From: Lysobacterales bacterium
Lineage (GTDB): Bacteria; Pseudomonadota; Gammaproteobacteria; Xanthomonadales; SZUA-36
Direction: 5' to 3'
Assembly: GCA_021648045.1 (NCBI GenBank)
Contig: JAKITM010000024.1
Location: 1 to 28,296, forward strand
DNA: 28,296 nucleotides
The notes beneath the pieces are model-generated. The model was not told the origin of the DNA. It saw only the letters and a program-made list of their open reading frames with translations, and searched no databases. Positions 6,911-15,151 of this stretch are shown here, piece by piece; within the stretch, counting starts at the first letter, position 1; each line of letters starts with the position of its first letter. The position numbers were made by a program, and so were the translations under genes.

Positions 6911-7928
6911 GCTGTTATCTGAAAGTTATTCCGAACGCTTTGTTTTAAGCGTCATTGTACCTATGTTCAATGAGCATGAGGTTTTGCCCCAGTGTTTAGA
7001 ACGCTTAGATGCCGTTATAAAAGAGCTGAATATAACTACCGAGTTAATATTTGTTGATGACGGTAGCGATGATGGCAGCGCAGAATATTTATTGGCGCAA
7101 GCCTCCTCAAGCGCTTGCATTAGAATAGTTAGACTCAGCCGAAATTTTGGTAAAGAATCAGCGCTCACAGCGGGGCTTGATCATGCTAACGGAGCAGCAG
7201 TAATTATACTGGATGCAGATTTACAAGACCCTCCTGAGCTTATCCCCGAAATGATTAAACAATGGCAGTCTGGGGTAGATGTGGTTTTAATGCAGCGGCG
7301 TTCTCGCGCGGGAGAAAGCTGGCTTAAACGAAACACAGCTCATCTGTTTTACCGCCTCTTACAGCGAACAAGCAACTTAAAGATACCAGTAGATGTTGGG
7401 GATTTTCGGTTAATGAGCAGGCGTGCAGTCGATGCTCTAAAGCTACTACCTGAAAGAAATCGGTTTATGAAAGGCTTGTTTGCCTGGGTTGGTATGCCAA
7501 CTGTAGTGTTAAAGTATGATCGAGAACCGCGTGCAGCTGGAACGACTAAGTGGGGCTACCTCAGTTTAATGCAGCTGGCACTGGAAGGTATCATGTCCTT
7601 TTCGACCAGCCCCCTTCGTTGGGTAATGTTGTTGGGTGTTTTAGCAGCATTTTTCGGTGGTTCATTTGGTCTCCTTATCATCATTAAAGCTATTGTTTTC
7701 GGGGATGCCGTTCATGGCTACCCATCACTAATTGCTGTAATTACCTTTTTAGGTGGCGTACAACTATTGTCAATAGGTATTGTTGGCGAATATGTTGGCA
7801 AAACTTATATTGAAAGTAAACAACGCCCAAACTATTTGGTTCGAGATGTAACTAAGATTCCTGAAGTGAGAAAAGCTGAAGCAAGTGGTATAGCTAAAAC
7901 AGAAGCATTTTATGTTAAAGCGTCTTGA
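6894..7928 (+). CDS. GT2 polyprenyl-phosphate glycosyltransferase (GtrB/ArnC/DPM1-like)
   Basis: A 344-residue family 2 glycosyltransferase expected to move a sugar from a nucleotide donor to undecaprenyl phosphate at the cytoplasmic face. The donor-binding motif FVDDGSDDGS (~53-62) and the metal-binding DADLQDPPEL (107-116) are both present, as is the acceptor-region signature GDFRLMSRRAVDAL. Two transmembrane segments close the protein (~243-270 and ~278-305), followed by the usual GEYVGKTYIESKQRP. Overlaps of 17 nt with both neighbours place it in one translational unit with the GtrA and ArnT-like genes, the standard donor-flippase-transferase trio. Which sugar it uses cannot be read from sequence. 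No UDP-sugar biosynthesis genes are adjacent. Confidence 0.9.
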   Translation: MNANLKLLSESYSERFVLSVIVPMFNEHEVLPQCLERLDAVIKELNITTELIFVDDGSDDGSAEYLLAQASSSACIRIVRLSRNFGKESALTAGLDHANGAAVIILDADLQDPPELIPEMIKQWQSGVDVVLMQRRSRAGESWLKRNTAHLFYRLLQRTSNLKIPVDVGDFRLMSRRAVDALKLLPERNRFMKGLFAWVGMPTVVLKYDREPRAAGTTKWGYLSLMQLALEGIMSFSTSPLRWVMLLGVLAAFFGGSFGLLIIIKAIVFGDAVHGYPSLIAVITFLGGVQLLSIGIVGEYVGKTYIESKQRPNYLVRDVTKIPEVRKAEASGIAKTEAFYVKAS

Positions 7929-9354
7929 TTTGCTTTTTTGGTTATTAATCGTAATTGTACTGAGTCGGCTATTTTCAATGGCTGTTTTACCTATGAGTGG
8001 TACTTCAGAGGCTAGGTATAGTGAAATTGCGCGCATCATGGCTGAAACAGGTGATTGGATTACGCCGTGGTTTGACTATGGGCTGCCATTTTGGGGTAAG
8101 CCACCGTTGTCATTTTGGTTAGAAGCCCTGTCTTTCCGTGTTTTTGGAGTGACTGAATTTGCCGCCAGGCTGCCATCATGGTTGGTTAGTTTGGGTGTGC
8201 TGGCCTTAATCTATCACTTAACCCGGGTCATCGCGGGTCATCGCCAGGCAATGATTGCTGCTTTGATATTTTCAAGTATGGCGCTCAGTTTTGTAATGTC
8301 AGGTGCTGTATTAACTGATCCATTTTTAGCTTTAGGAACAACACTTTCTCTGGTAAGTATTATTCTTGCTATAAGGCAGCCAGCTTCGAAATGGCGCTGG
8401 TGGTTTTTTGTTGGCCTTGCCATTGGCTTATTAGCCAAAGGGCCCTTGGCACTTGTGCTGGTTGGCGGCCCACTTGTTCTTTGGCTGCTGTGGCGAGGTC
8501 ATTGGCGTGATTTATATCAGTGTATTCCTTGGTCGAAGGGCTTGTTATTGACGGCCATAATTATTCTACCTTGGTATATATTGGCAGAACTTAAAACCCC
8601 GGGGTTTATTAATTATTTTATTGTTGGTGAGCATTTCTTGCGCTTTATCGACCCCGGTTGGAGCGGTGACCTTTATGGTGCTGCTCACAAGCAAGCCTAC
8701 GGCACTATATGGCTTTATTGGGTATGGGCCACTTTTCCTTGGGGGCCTATTGTTGTCGTGGCTATTTTATTCCGTTATTTCAGCAGCAAGACTACTGTGC
8801 CTAAATTAAATGACGAACAGCGCTTGCTATTTATTTGCGTATTATTCCCAAGTTTGTTTTTTACTTTTTCAGGGAATATTTTATGGACTTATCAATTACC
8901 TGCTCTAATACCGCTAGCTATATTAATCGCAGTGTCGCAAGAGAACTCGGCTCCGGCAACCAATTTTGGTAAAATATCAATGATAACCGTCATCGCATTT
9001 GTCCCATTCGTTGTGATGTTTATTGGTTTTTATGGGTATTTTTATCCAGACAAACTCAAAACAGAAAAGACACTGGTTGAATACTACGATAAGCATAAAC
9101 TAAGCACTACTCCAGCGCTTATTTACATTAATAAAGCACCTTTTTCTGCGCGGTTTTATTCTAAAGGGAGTGTTACTTCAAAATCACTTTCCGAGGTGCA
9201 AGATTTAGTGAATAATAAAACAGCATATTACTTAGCTGTACCTAGTAAAGATGTTGATACCATTACCCCTTCATTGCCAGGTCAGGTTGCTATAGCGACT
9301 ACTAATAGAAAATTTTCATTATTGAAAATATCACCCAAGCAGAGGCAAAGGTAG
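7912..9354 (+). CDS. ArnT-like GT83/GT39 lipid-linked sugar transferase
   Basis: A 480-residue polytopic membrane protein of the ArnT/PMT superfamily, which transfers a sugar from polyprenyl phosphate to lipid A or another periplasmic acceptor. The N-terminal signature is clear: SEARYSEIARIMAETGDWI, a following KPPLSFW, and FAARLPSWL. About ten hydrophobic segments follow, then a soluble C-terminal part from ~residue 385. E. coli ArnT is ~550 residues, so this is a shorter relative. It is the last gene of the GtrA-GT2-ArnT-like unit (17-nt overlap with the GT2). The acceptor could be lipid A, as for ArnT or Francisella FlmK, or a glycan or protein. Control by the neighbouring two-component system would favour lipid A, but this is inferred. 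Confidence 0.85.
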   Translation: MLKRLDLLFWLLIVIVLSRLFSMAVLPMSGTSEARYSEIARIMAETGDWITPWFDYGLPFWGKPPLSFWLEALSFRVFGVTEFAARLPSWLVSLGVLALIYHLTRVIAGHRQAMIAALIFSSMALSFVMSGAVLTDPFLALGTTLSLVSIILAIRQPASKWRWWFFVGLAIGLLAKGPLALVLVGGPLVLWLLWRGHWRDLYQCIPWSKGLLLTAIIILPWYILAELKTPGFINYFIVGEHFLRFIDPGWSGDLYGAAHKQAYGTIWLYWVWATFPWGPIVVVAILFRYFSSKTTVPKLNDEQRLLFICVLFPSLFFTFSGNILWTYQLPALIPLAILIAVSQENSAPATNFGKISMITVIAFVPFVVMFIGFYGYFYPDKLKTEKTLVEYYDKHKLSTTPALIYINKAPFSARFYSKGSVTSKSLSEVQDLVNNKTAYYLAVPSKDVDTITPSLPGQVAIATTNRKFSLLKISPKQRQR

Positions 9355-9375
9355 GCCTACAATAATATTGTAGGC
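9355..9375. repeat. 9-bp hairpin directly after the ArnT-like gene
   Basis: GCCTACAAT (9355-9363) and ATTGTAGGC (9367-9375) form a perfect stem with a 3-nt loop, starting right at the stop codon. No U-tract follows, so it may be a weak or Rho-linked 3' end structure rather than an intrinsic terminator. Confidence 0.5.
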
Positions 9376-9401
9376 TGAAGACACTAAAAAGTGACTGTCT
9401 A

Positions 9402-9430
9402 TTTACCGGCGCCTTGATAAGGTGTATTAT
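9402..9430 (+). promoter_or_regulatory. candidate tRNA-Pro promoter
   Basis: TTTACC (9402-9407) and TATTAT (9425-9430) are separated by 17 bp and would start transcription about 40 nt before the mature tRNA. The fit to sigma70 is good, but no discriminator or upstream element was confirmed. Confidence 0.45.
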
Positions 9431-9475
9431 TCGCCACCGGTCAGGCTTGATAGTTTGGCTTTTGATTGTAAATGT

Positions 9476-9552
<77 letters not shown>

Positions 9553-9584
9553 TTAAATAATCAAAAATACAGCAAAATAATAAA

Positions 9585-9617
9585 AGCAGGCCGAGATATT
9601 TTCGGGCTGCTTTTTTT
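9585..9617 (+). terminator. intrinsic terminator after tRNA-Pro
   Basis: AGCAGGCCGA (9585-9594) pairs with TCGGGCTGCT (9602-9611) with one internal mismatch, followed by seven T residues (9611-9617). This is a clear Rho-independent terminator for the tRNA transcript. Confidence 0.85.
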
Positions 9618-9663
9618 ATGCCTTGAATTAATTCCTGACAGTGGATGCCTTGAATTCAGGCAT
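9618..9663. promoter_or_regulatory. paired ATGCCTTGAATT elements upstream of folE2
   Basis: ATGCCTTGAATT occurs at 9618-9629 and 9645-9656, 27 nt apart. Each copy runs into a partial dyad: GAATTAATTC in the first, and ATGCCTTGAATTCAGGCAT, with ATGCCT/AGGCAT arms, in the second. CATAAT at 9661-9666 could be a -10. The layout suggests an operator for folE2. FolE2 enzymes are often under Zur or related control, but the sequence is not the standard Zur box. Confidence 0.35.
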
Positions 9664-9721
9664 AATACCCTGATATATGAAGCATATTAAATAAATCGCC
9701 AATCCCGCACTGGAACACAAC

Positions 9722-10747
9722 ATGTACGAAAATAACAGCACAGATAACACAAGCTCTAATCCACTTACTGATCTTGGTAGGGAAATGCCCGATATTGCCA
9801 ATGACGGTAAAGCTCAGGAAGTCGGTGAGCTGGATTGGGTTGGCATGGATGAAATTGAGCTACCGGTGCGGATTGAAACCGATCAGGGTGAAACTCAGCA
9901 GTCGAATGCACGGGTAGCCGCGTTTGTTAATCTCAACCGTGCTGAGGTGCGTGGCATCCACATGTCGCGCTTGTATTTAACCCTTGATCAGGCTTTTGCA
10001 GAAAAGCCACTAAGCCCAGCGAGCATGCGCGAAATTTTAGAGAATTTTCTCGCCTCCCATGAAGACCTTAGCGACCGTGCGTTGCTGCGGGTAGATTTTG
10101 ATTATATGGTGCGCCGTAAAGCCCTAGCCAGTGATAACTCCGGTTGGAAGCGTTATCCGGTGACCTTAATCGGGATTTTGGACGGTGATAAGTTTAGTGT
10201 TGAAATGGGTTTGGAAGTGTTGTATTCCAGCACCTGTCCCTGTTCTGCCGCGCTAGCACGGCAACTGATCCAGGAGCAGTTCAACAAAGACTTCAGTGCT
10301 GATAAAGGCCTAGATTTTTCCGCAATACACGCCTGGTTAGGAACCGAGCAGGGCATAATGGCAACCCCGCACTCCCAACGCAGTGCGGCGGAATTACGCG
10401 TGCGCCTACAGCCATCATTAGAAATGTTCCCAATTGTTGAATTGATCGATAAAGTCGAAGATGCCGTGCAAACACCAGTACAGACTGCGGTAAAACGCGA
10501 AGATGAACAGGAGTTTGCTCGCCTTAACGGTCAAAATTTAATGTTTTGTGAAGATGCAGCGCGTAAAGTGCAATCGGCACTAAATGCTGAAGACAGTATC
10601 CTTGATTATTGGGCGCGTTGCTCACATTTTGAAAGTCTGCACCCGCATAATGCCGTTTCTGTAATAACCAAGGGAATTAAAGGTGGTTATATAGCTGGTG
10701 CTGGAGCACCGGTTCGATTAGGGCAGGGCAAGCACTGCCGGGATTGA
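9722..10747 (+). CDS. folE2: GTP cyclohydrolase FolE2 (type IB)
   Basis: FolE2 converts GTP to 7,8-dihydroneopterin triphosphate, the first step of folate and queuosine precursor synthesis, and unlike FolE it does not depend on zinc. The 341-residue product carries the family hallmarks. These are RGIHMSRLYLTLD (~78-90), the Cys metal-ligand region SSTCPCSAAL (C172 and C174), TPHSQRSAAELRV with a conserved His, and HFESLHPHNAV near the C-terminus. It is longer than typical FolE2 (about 260-310), mainly through ~30 polar N-terminal residues. An ATG at 9785 (MPDIANDGK) would shorten it by 21 and match the common MPD opening. No other folate gene is adjacent, and it appears to be a single-gene unit between a tRNA and a convergent operon. 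Confidence 0.95.
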   Translation: MYENNSTDNTSSNPLTDLGREMPDIANDGKAQEVGELDWVGMDEIELPVRIETDQGETQQSNARVAAFVNLNRAEVRGIHMSRLYLTLDQAFAEKPLSPASMREILENFLASHEDLSDRALLRVDFDYMVRRKALASDNSGWKRYPVTLIGILDGDKFSVEMGLEVLYSSTCPCSAALARQLIQEQFNKDFSADKGLDFSAIHAWLGTEQGIMATPHSQRSAAELRVRLQPSLEMFPIVELIDKVEDAVQTPVQTAVKREDEQEFARLNGQNLMFCEDAARKVQSALNAEDSILDYWARCSHFESLHPHNAVSVITKGIKGGYIAGAGAPVRLGQGKHCRD

Positions 10748-10831
10748 GCTATGATTCATTAGGAGGTACCAGCTTAAAGCCGGCTTGCCGAAAGTTATGT
10801 CTCCTGAATTCAGGTCTTTAAACGGGCTTTG

Positions 10832-11764
10832 TTATTTACGCTTTAATCCTACCTGTACCTCACCGAGATTCAAACCAATATTCTCAGCATCCGGGTCGGA
10901 AAAAACATAGGCACTGGGCTTGCCGGTTTGCGGGTCAATCAGATCAAGGCGCAAAATCATCCTTTCACCTTTCTTCCAAGGCACCTGCGACAGGCGGATA
11001 TGCAGGCCAGTGTCTTTACCGTCCTGGTCCAATAATGCCAGAACTTCACCATCGGTAAAGAGTTCGAAAGCGACTACCGGTTGCCAGTCTGAGTGCGGGT
11101 TTTTTAAGCCGGCCCAGCCGCTATAAATCTGGCTACGATAGAACTGCTGGATAACGGCATCCCCCTGAGGTTCGCCATTGCGGATTAATTGGTCGGCAAT
11201 GGTGATAATGCCGGCTTGTATTTTTATGCTTTTGCTGAGGCTGTTCTGATCATCACTGCCGGGTAGTTTGCAGTCCCGTTCGGAGGTTTTACCCAATAGG
11301 CCATCTTTGCCAGGGTATAAGCTGACTTCACAACCTGGCAGGAAAGCGACTTGACCAGAAGCGATAGCAACCTGCGCTGCTGAGGGCGCACCTTTATGCG
11401 GGGCAAAGCGGAATTTAATTTCATCATCGGTAGTTGCCGTAAATGCCAAGATTTGCTGGCGAATGCCGATCTCCTGTTGCTGTGAATTCACTTGCCTTTG
11501 CCGAGTTAGCATCCAGATTTCGGTCTCACTGGCTTTGATTAAGCTTACATCCAGCAGCCGTAGCGGTTGTTGCGGGTCGAGCCATTGCTGGGCGAAATTA
11601 CTGTAGTGGCCGGGTAAATGCCGTTGTAACTGCTGCAACACCTCTGAACTACCCAGTGTTTTTTGTTTGTTGTCCGGCCGGGTTTCCTGGCTGCTGCAGC
11701 CGCTTAATAGGCCAAAGAGCAGGCCGATAGTCAGCAGCAGCGCCAGTTGTCGGAAATAATTCAT
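10832..11764 (-). CDS. uncharacterised lipoprotein, third gene of cell-wall operon
   Basis: I do not recognise this 310-residue protein. The N-terminus has a signal peptide and a lipobox ending LLSGC with C23, so it should be a lipoprotein. The mature part is soluble, mixed alpha/beta, with three further cysteines that may form disulfides (GCEVSLY, ERDCKL). Its C-terminal ~70 residues are rich in beta-strand pattern, with MILRLDLIDPQTGKPSAY. The start codon overlaps the stop of the M23 peptidase gene by 4 nt (ATGA), so it is translationally coupled to a peptidoglycan hydrolase and follows mltD. A role as a partner or regulator of the M23 enzyme is plausible from context only. Confidence 0.85.
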   Translation of the reverse strand: MNYFRQLALLLTIGLLFGLLSGCSSQETRPDNKQKTLGSSEVLQQLQRHLPGHYSNFAQQWLDPQQPLRLLDVSLIKASETEIWMLTRQRQVNSQQQEIGIRQQILAFTATTDDEIKFRFAPHKGAPSAAQVAIASGQVAFLPGCEVSLYPGKDGLLGKTSERDCKLPGSDDQNSLSKSIKIQAGIITIADQLIRNGEPQGDAVIQQFYRSQIYSGWAGLKNPHSDWQPVVAFELFTDGEVLALLDQDGKDTGLHIRLSQVPWKKGERMILRLDLIDPQTGKPSAYVFSDPDAENIGLNLGEVQVGLKRK

Positions 11765-12570
11765 TCTGCAACCGGTGGTAGTAGTGGCTGCGGATCAACG
11801 CGTTGGTCCAGCCAGTTCATTCTCCAGTCCAGGTGCGGGCCGCTGGCGCGTCCGGTTGCCCCGACTTTACCGAGCTTATCACCTTGTTCAACCCGTTGCC
11901 CTACCTCAACTTCAACCTTGCTCATGTGCAGAAATGTTGATGAAAACCCCTGCCCATGATCGAGAATTATGGTGCCACCGGAATAGTACAGATCATCCGC
12001 TGCCAGCGTGATTATGCCAGCCGCAGGCGCAATAATTGCGGTACCGGTGCTTGCGGCAATATCCAAGCCGTAATGTGGGCGTTTTGGCACCCCGTTAAGG
12101 ATGCGCTGTGAGCCGTAGAAGCCGCTCAGACGGCCTTTAACCGGCCAGATAAAGCCGTGGGCATAATCTAGGCGTTCGGCATCCCGCCGGGTCCTTGCAG
12201 ACGCTACCTGTGCGCCCTCGCGTTTAATTCGTGCAAGCACTTCGGGTTTTTGCGGGCTAACTTTTGAGGGCGGTAGACCATCAATTTTTTCTAATTTGTA
12301 TTCGCGTGGCTGAAGTTCAATCTGTTGACTGCTGTTTCCTTCAGGGTGATTTTCTTCGAGTGTAAAAATGCCTTTGGCATCTCGACCGAAGCCAATCACA
12401 AAACTCCCGTTTGCGGCAACAAGGACGGCTTTACCGCTCAGTAGAACCTGACTGCCGGCTTTAGCCTGACCAAACAACACAGCGCCTGGTTGGGCCTTGC
12501 CCTGAAGTGGAATACCTGCGAATGCATTTAGGGTTAACAGCAGTAAGCTAATTAAAACACCGGTGCGCAT
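11761..12570 (-). CDS. M23-family peptidoglycan metallopeptidase-like protein (HxD variant)
   Basis: A 269-residue exported protein (signal peptide ~1-18) with a C-terminal LytM/M23 domain (~137-262). M23 enzymes cut peptide cross-links in peptidoglycan using zinc held by His, Asp and His. Visible here are H166 and D170 in RPHYGLDIA, H215 in STFLHMSKV, and the terminal motif GPHLDW with H246 and D248. The usual motif is HxH, so the second His, a zinc ligand, is Asp. The residue can still bind metal, so activity is possible. I believe a proteobacterial subgroup carries this HLDW form. The region before the domain (~20-95) looks beta-rich. The gene lies 1 nt after mltD and overlaps the lipoprotein gene by 4 nt. 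Confidence 0.85.
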   Translation of the reverse strand: MRTGVLISLLLLTLNAFAGIPLQGKAQPGAVLFGQAKAGSQVLLSGKAVLVAANGSFVIGFGRDAKGIFTLEENHPEGNSSQQIELQPREYKLEKIDGLPPSKVSPQKPEVLARIKREGAQVASARTRRDAERLDYAHGFIWPVKGRLSGFYGSQRILNGVPKRPHYGLDIAASTGTAIIAPAAGIITLAADDLYYSGGTIILDHGQGFSSTFLHMSKVEVEVGQRVEQGDKLGKVGATGRASGPHLDWRMNWLDQRVDPQPLLPPVAE

Positions 12571-12571
12571 T

Positions 12572-14158
12572 TTAGAGAACCAGCGTCAATTTTTGACCGG
12601 GGCGCAATATGGATTTACTGTTTAGGTTGTTCCAGCGCTTGAGGTCATCAATTTTTACTCGGTGTTTTTTCGCGATTTTCCAAAGAGAATCACCGCGGCG
12701 TACGGTATATTGAGTTTCCCCGCTTTTTTTGCTACCGTAACTACTACCACCGGCCTTGGATTTAAAGATTTTAAGGTTTTTACCGGCGCGAATTTTCCCC
12801 GGGTCGGAAATACCATTCCAGCGCTGAATATCACTGACCCGTACGCGGTAGCGTTTAGCAATGGTGGAGAGCGATTCACCGTTGCGTATGCGATGGTTGA
12901 TGCGTGTAGGCGCTACCAGGCGGTTCTGCATTTTTTGCAGTTCAATCGCGGCCGCTGCATACAGTGGGTCGATACGGTCGATGCCTTCGCGCGGCAATTG
13001 CAAGCGTTGGTTGATACTTATAACATCAGAGCTAAGGTTGTTGGTGGCCCGGATGACTTCAATCGGTACATTATGTTTAATGGCCAATTTATCCAGGGTG
13101 TCGCCGGGCGCAACCGAAACATAGTCCCAACGCATTAATGCCTCTGGTTCCAGATCGGCCAGGCGGACGGTCATGTTTTCTGCATTGAGGCGCGGTAGTA
13201 CAATCCGGTGGGGACCGTTCGGTGCAGTGGCCCAACGACTGTACCCGGGGTTCAGAGCGTAAAGATCGGTAATGGACATACCTGCCAATTGTGCCGCTAG
13301 CACCAGGTCGGTCTGGGTGCCGATATCAATAACCACTACTCGTGGGGTATTCGGAATATCAGGCAGGGTGAAGTCGTATTTTTCAGGGTTTGCAAATAAG
13401 CAGCGTAAACCCAGCATTTTCGGCACATATCCACGGGTTTCTTTGGGTAATTTCAAGTTCCAAAAATCAGCGGGTTGATTACGGGCTTTTTGTTTTTTCA
13501 CCAGCCGGCCGACACGGCCCTCACCGGCATTATAGCTAGCTAGCGCCAGCAGCCAGTCTTCATCAAAGCGGTCGCCGAGATAACTAAGGTAATCTAGGGC
13601 TGCCTGGGTTGCAGCATACATATCGCGGCGACCATCATACCACCAGTTTTGTTGCAGGCCGTACTGTTTACCGGTGGAGGCAATAAATTGCCAGGTACCG
13701 GCGGCATTCATATGTGAATAGGCAAAGGGATCGAAAGCGCTTTCAACAATTGGCAGATAGGCAAACTCACCGGGTAGATTGCGTTTTTCGATTTCCTCGG
13801 CGATATAGAACAGCCATGGCTCGGCGCGTTTTAGCACCCGCGCCATATAATCAGGGTGATCGGCATACCACTGCGCCCATTTTTGCGAGGTTTTATCGAT
13901 TTCGCACGATGGCAGTTTGAAGCTGGCTTCCAGGCGTTCGAAAATATCGGCGTATTCAGGTTCGCTAGGTAGCTGTGGTCGGGTTTCAGCACCCGTTGCA
14001 GCGATCGGATTTTGCGGGGCCTGACTGACCGTGTCTTGCGGTACTGCTTCAGGGGCAGTGGCTGTGGTCAGGGAATCATCTTTGTTCTGCACGCTACAGG
14101 CAGATAAAAATAAAAGCAGAGTAATAAGCAACGGGGCAAGCAGGGATTTCGGATGCAC
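12572..14158 (-). CDS. mltD: membrane-bound lytic murein transglycosylase D with three LysM domains
   Basis: MltD cleaves the MurNAc-GlcNAc bond of peptidoglycan without hydrolysis, forming 1,6-anhydro ends, and is anchored as an outer-membrane lipoprotein. The 528-residue product has a lipobox LFLSAC with C21. The family 1D SLT domain spans ~120-260, with catalytic E139 in LPIVESAFDPFAYS followed by AAGTWQFIASTGKQYGL and NAGEGRVGR. Three LysM repeats bind glycan: ~345-390 (YVSVAPGDTLDKLAIKH), ~415-460 (HRIRNGESLSTIAKRY) and ~482-526 (YTVRRGDSLWKIAKKH). It is the first gene of an operon with an M23 peptidase and a lipoprotein. mltD next to gloB matches the gene order of enteric bacteria. Confidence 0.96.
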   Translation of the reverse strand: MHPKSLLAPLLITLLLFLSACSVQNKDDSLTTATAPEAVPQDTVSQAPQNPIAATGAETRPQLPSEPEYADIFERLEASFKLPSCEIDKTSQKWAQWYADHPDYMARVLKRAEPWLFYIAEEIEKRNLPGEFAYLPIVESAFDPFAYSHMNAAGTWQFIASTGKQYGLQQNWWYDGRRDMYAATQAALDYLSYLGDRFDEDWLLALASYNAGEGRVGRLVKKQKARNQPADFWNLKLPKETRGYVPKMLGLRCLFANPEKYDFTLPDIPNTPRVVVIDIGTQTDLVLAAQLAGMSITDLYALNPGYSRWATAPNGPHRIVLPRLNAENMTVRLADLEPEALMRWDYVSVAPGDTLDKLAIKHNVPIEVIRATNNLSSDVISINQRLQLPREGIDRIDPLYAAAAIELQKMQNRLVAPTRINHRIRNGESLSTIAKRYRVRVSDIQRWNGISDPGKIRAGKNLKIFKSKAGGSSYGSKKSGETQYTVRRGDSLWKIAKKHRVKIDDLKRWNNLNSKSILRPGQKLTLVL

Positions 14159-14317
14159 AGGTTTCGCCTAATAATTTTATTGCCCCCATTATCCAGTTGC
14201 ACGCTCTGAGGTCAAGTCAATTGCGACAGGGCAATTACATTAGAATCAAAGGCCAAGTAGAGAAAGTTGAATCAATTCATCAATATCGCCGGCCAGTCAG
14301 GAATACCCTGTGGTTGT

Positions 14318-15106
14318 TCAAAAGCCGTCTTTCCAGCTTCGCAAAGTTGCAAATACATCCACTCGGTTGCTTACTGAAGAGTTCCTATGCTTGGCGGCAG
14401 CGATGACTTCGGCGTGATCGCAGCGGAGAAATGGATTGGTTTGCTTTTCCGTAGCTAAGGCGACCGGCAGCGTAGCTTGCTTGAGTTGCCGTAGCTCAGT
14501 GACTTGCTGACAGCGTTTTTGCAGCGCCAGATTACCCGGTTCAACGGCCAATGCAAAGCGTCCATTGGCCTCGGTATATTCATGCGTGCAGTAGATTGCG
14601 GTGGCATCGGGTAGCGCTGCGAGTTTATCCAGCGAAGCCAGCATTTGCGCCGGGTTGCCCTCAAACATTCGACCACAACCCATGGAAAACAGTGCATCGC
14701 CGCAAAATAACAGTTCAGACTGTGCGCTGTAGTAGGCAATATGACTGCGAGTATGCCCGGGTACTTCCAGTACGAAAAACGACAAACCATCCAGTTCTAC
14801 AGTGCAGCTTGCATCAATGCTATGGAATGTAGCCGCCAGGCGATTATCTAGCGGGGCGTATACCCGCGCTGCAGTTTGCTCTACCAGTGCGGACACTCCA
14901 CCAATATGATCCATATGATGATGGGTGATGAGAATGCTATCAAGCTGCAACTGGTTCACCTGTAACCAGCGTAATACCGGTGTTGCATCCCCGGGGTCTA
15001 CTACAAAAGCATGTCCGGGCGATGTTTGCACCGCCCAGATATAATTATCATCAAAAGCGGGCAGCGGGCAGATTATCGGGTAATTATCGGCAGAATTCGT
15101 GCGCAT
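14318..15106 (-). CDS. gloB: hydroxyacylglutathione hydrolase (glyoxalase II)
   Basis: GloB hydrolyses S-lactoylglutathione to lactate and glutathione, the second step of methylglyoxal detoxification in the cytoplasm. The 262-residue protein has the metallo-beta-lactamase signature THHHMDHIGG with H62, H64, D66 and H67. Further metal ligands follow in VPGHTRSHIAYYS and FCGDALFSMGCGR, and the closing glyoxalase II motifs are YCTHEYTEAN and FLRCDH. The length is close to the ~255 of family members, and nothing is missing. It is divergent from the methyltransferase gene, with 45 nt between starts, as gloB and yafS are in E. coli. Confidence 0.97.
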   Translation of the reverse strand: MRTNSADNYPIICPLPAFDDNYIWAVQTSPGHAFVVDPGDATPVLRWLQVNQLQLDSILITHHHMDHIGGVSALVEQTAARVYAPLDNRLAATFHSIDASCTVELDGLSFFVLEVPGHTRSHIAYYSAQSELLFCGDALFSMGCGRMFEGNPAQMLASLDKLAALPDATAIYCTHEYTEANGRFALAVEPGNLALQKRCQQVTELRQLKQATLPVALATEKQTNPFLRCDHAEVIAAAKHRNSSVSNRVDVFATLRSWKDGF

Positions 15107-15151
15107 GGGCGTTTATTTGAGTAGGAACTACTGGCATAATAACGCAGGTTA

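Noticed and set aside
9355..9375. Hairpin after the ArnT-like gene as an intrinsic terminator
   Set aside because: The stem is good but no T-tract follows.
12655..13138. Frames opposite mltD, including a 158-codon plus-strand one
   Set aside because: mltD has complete catalytic and LysM motifs; the opposite frames have none.
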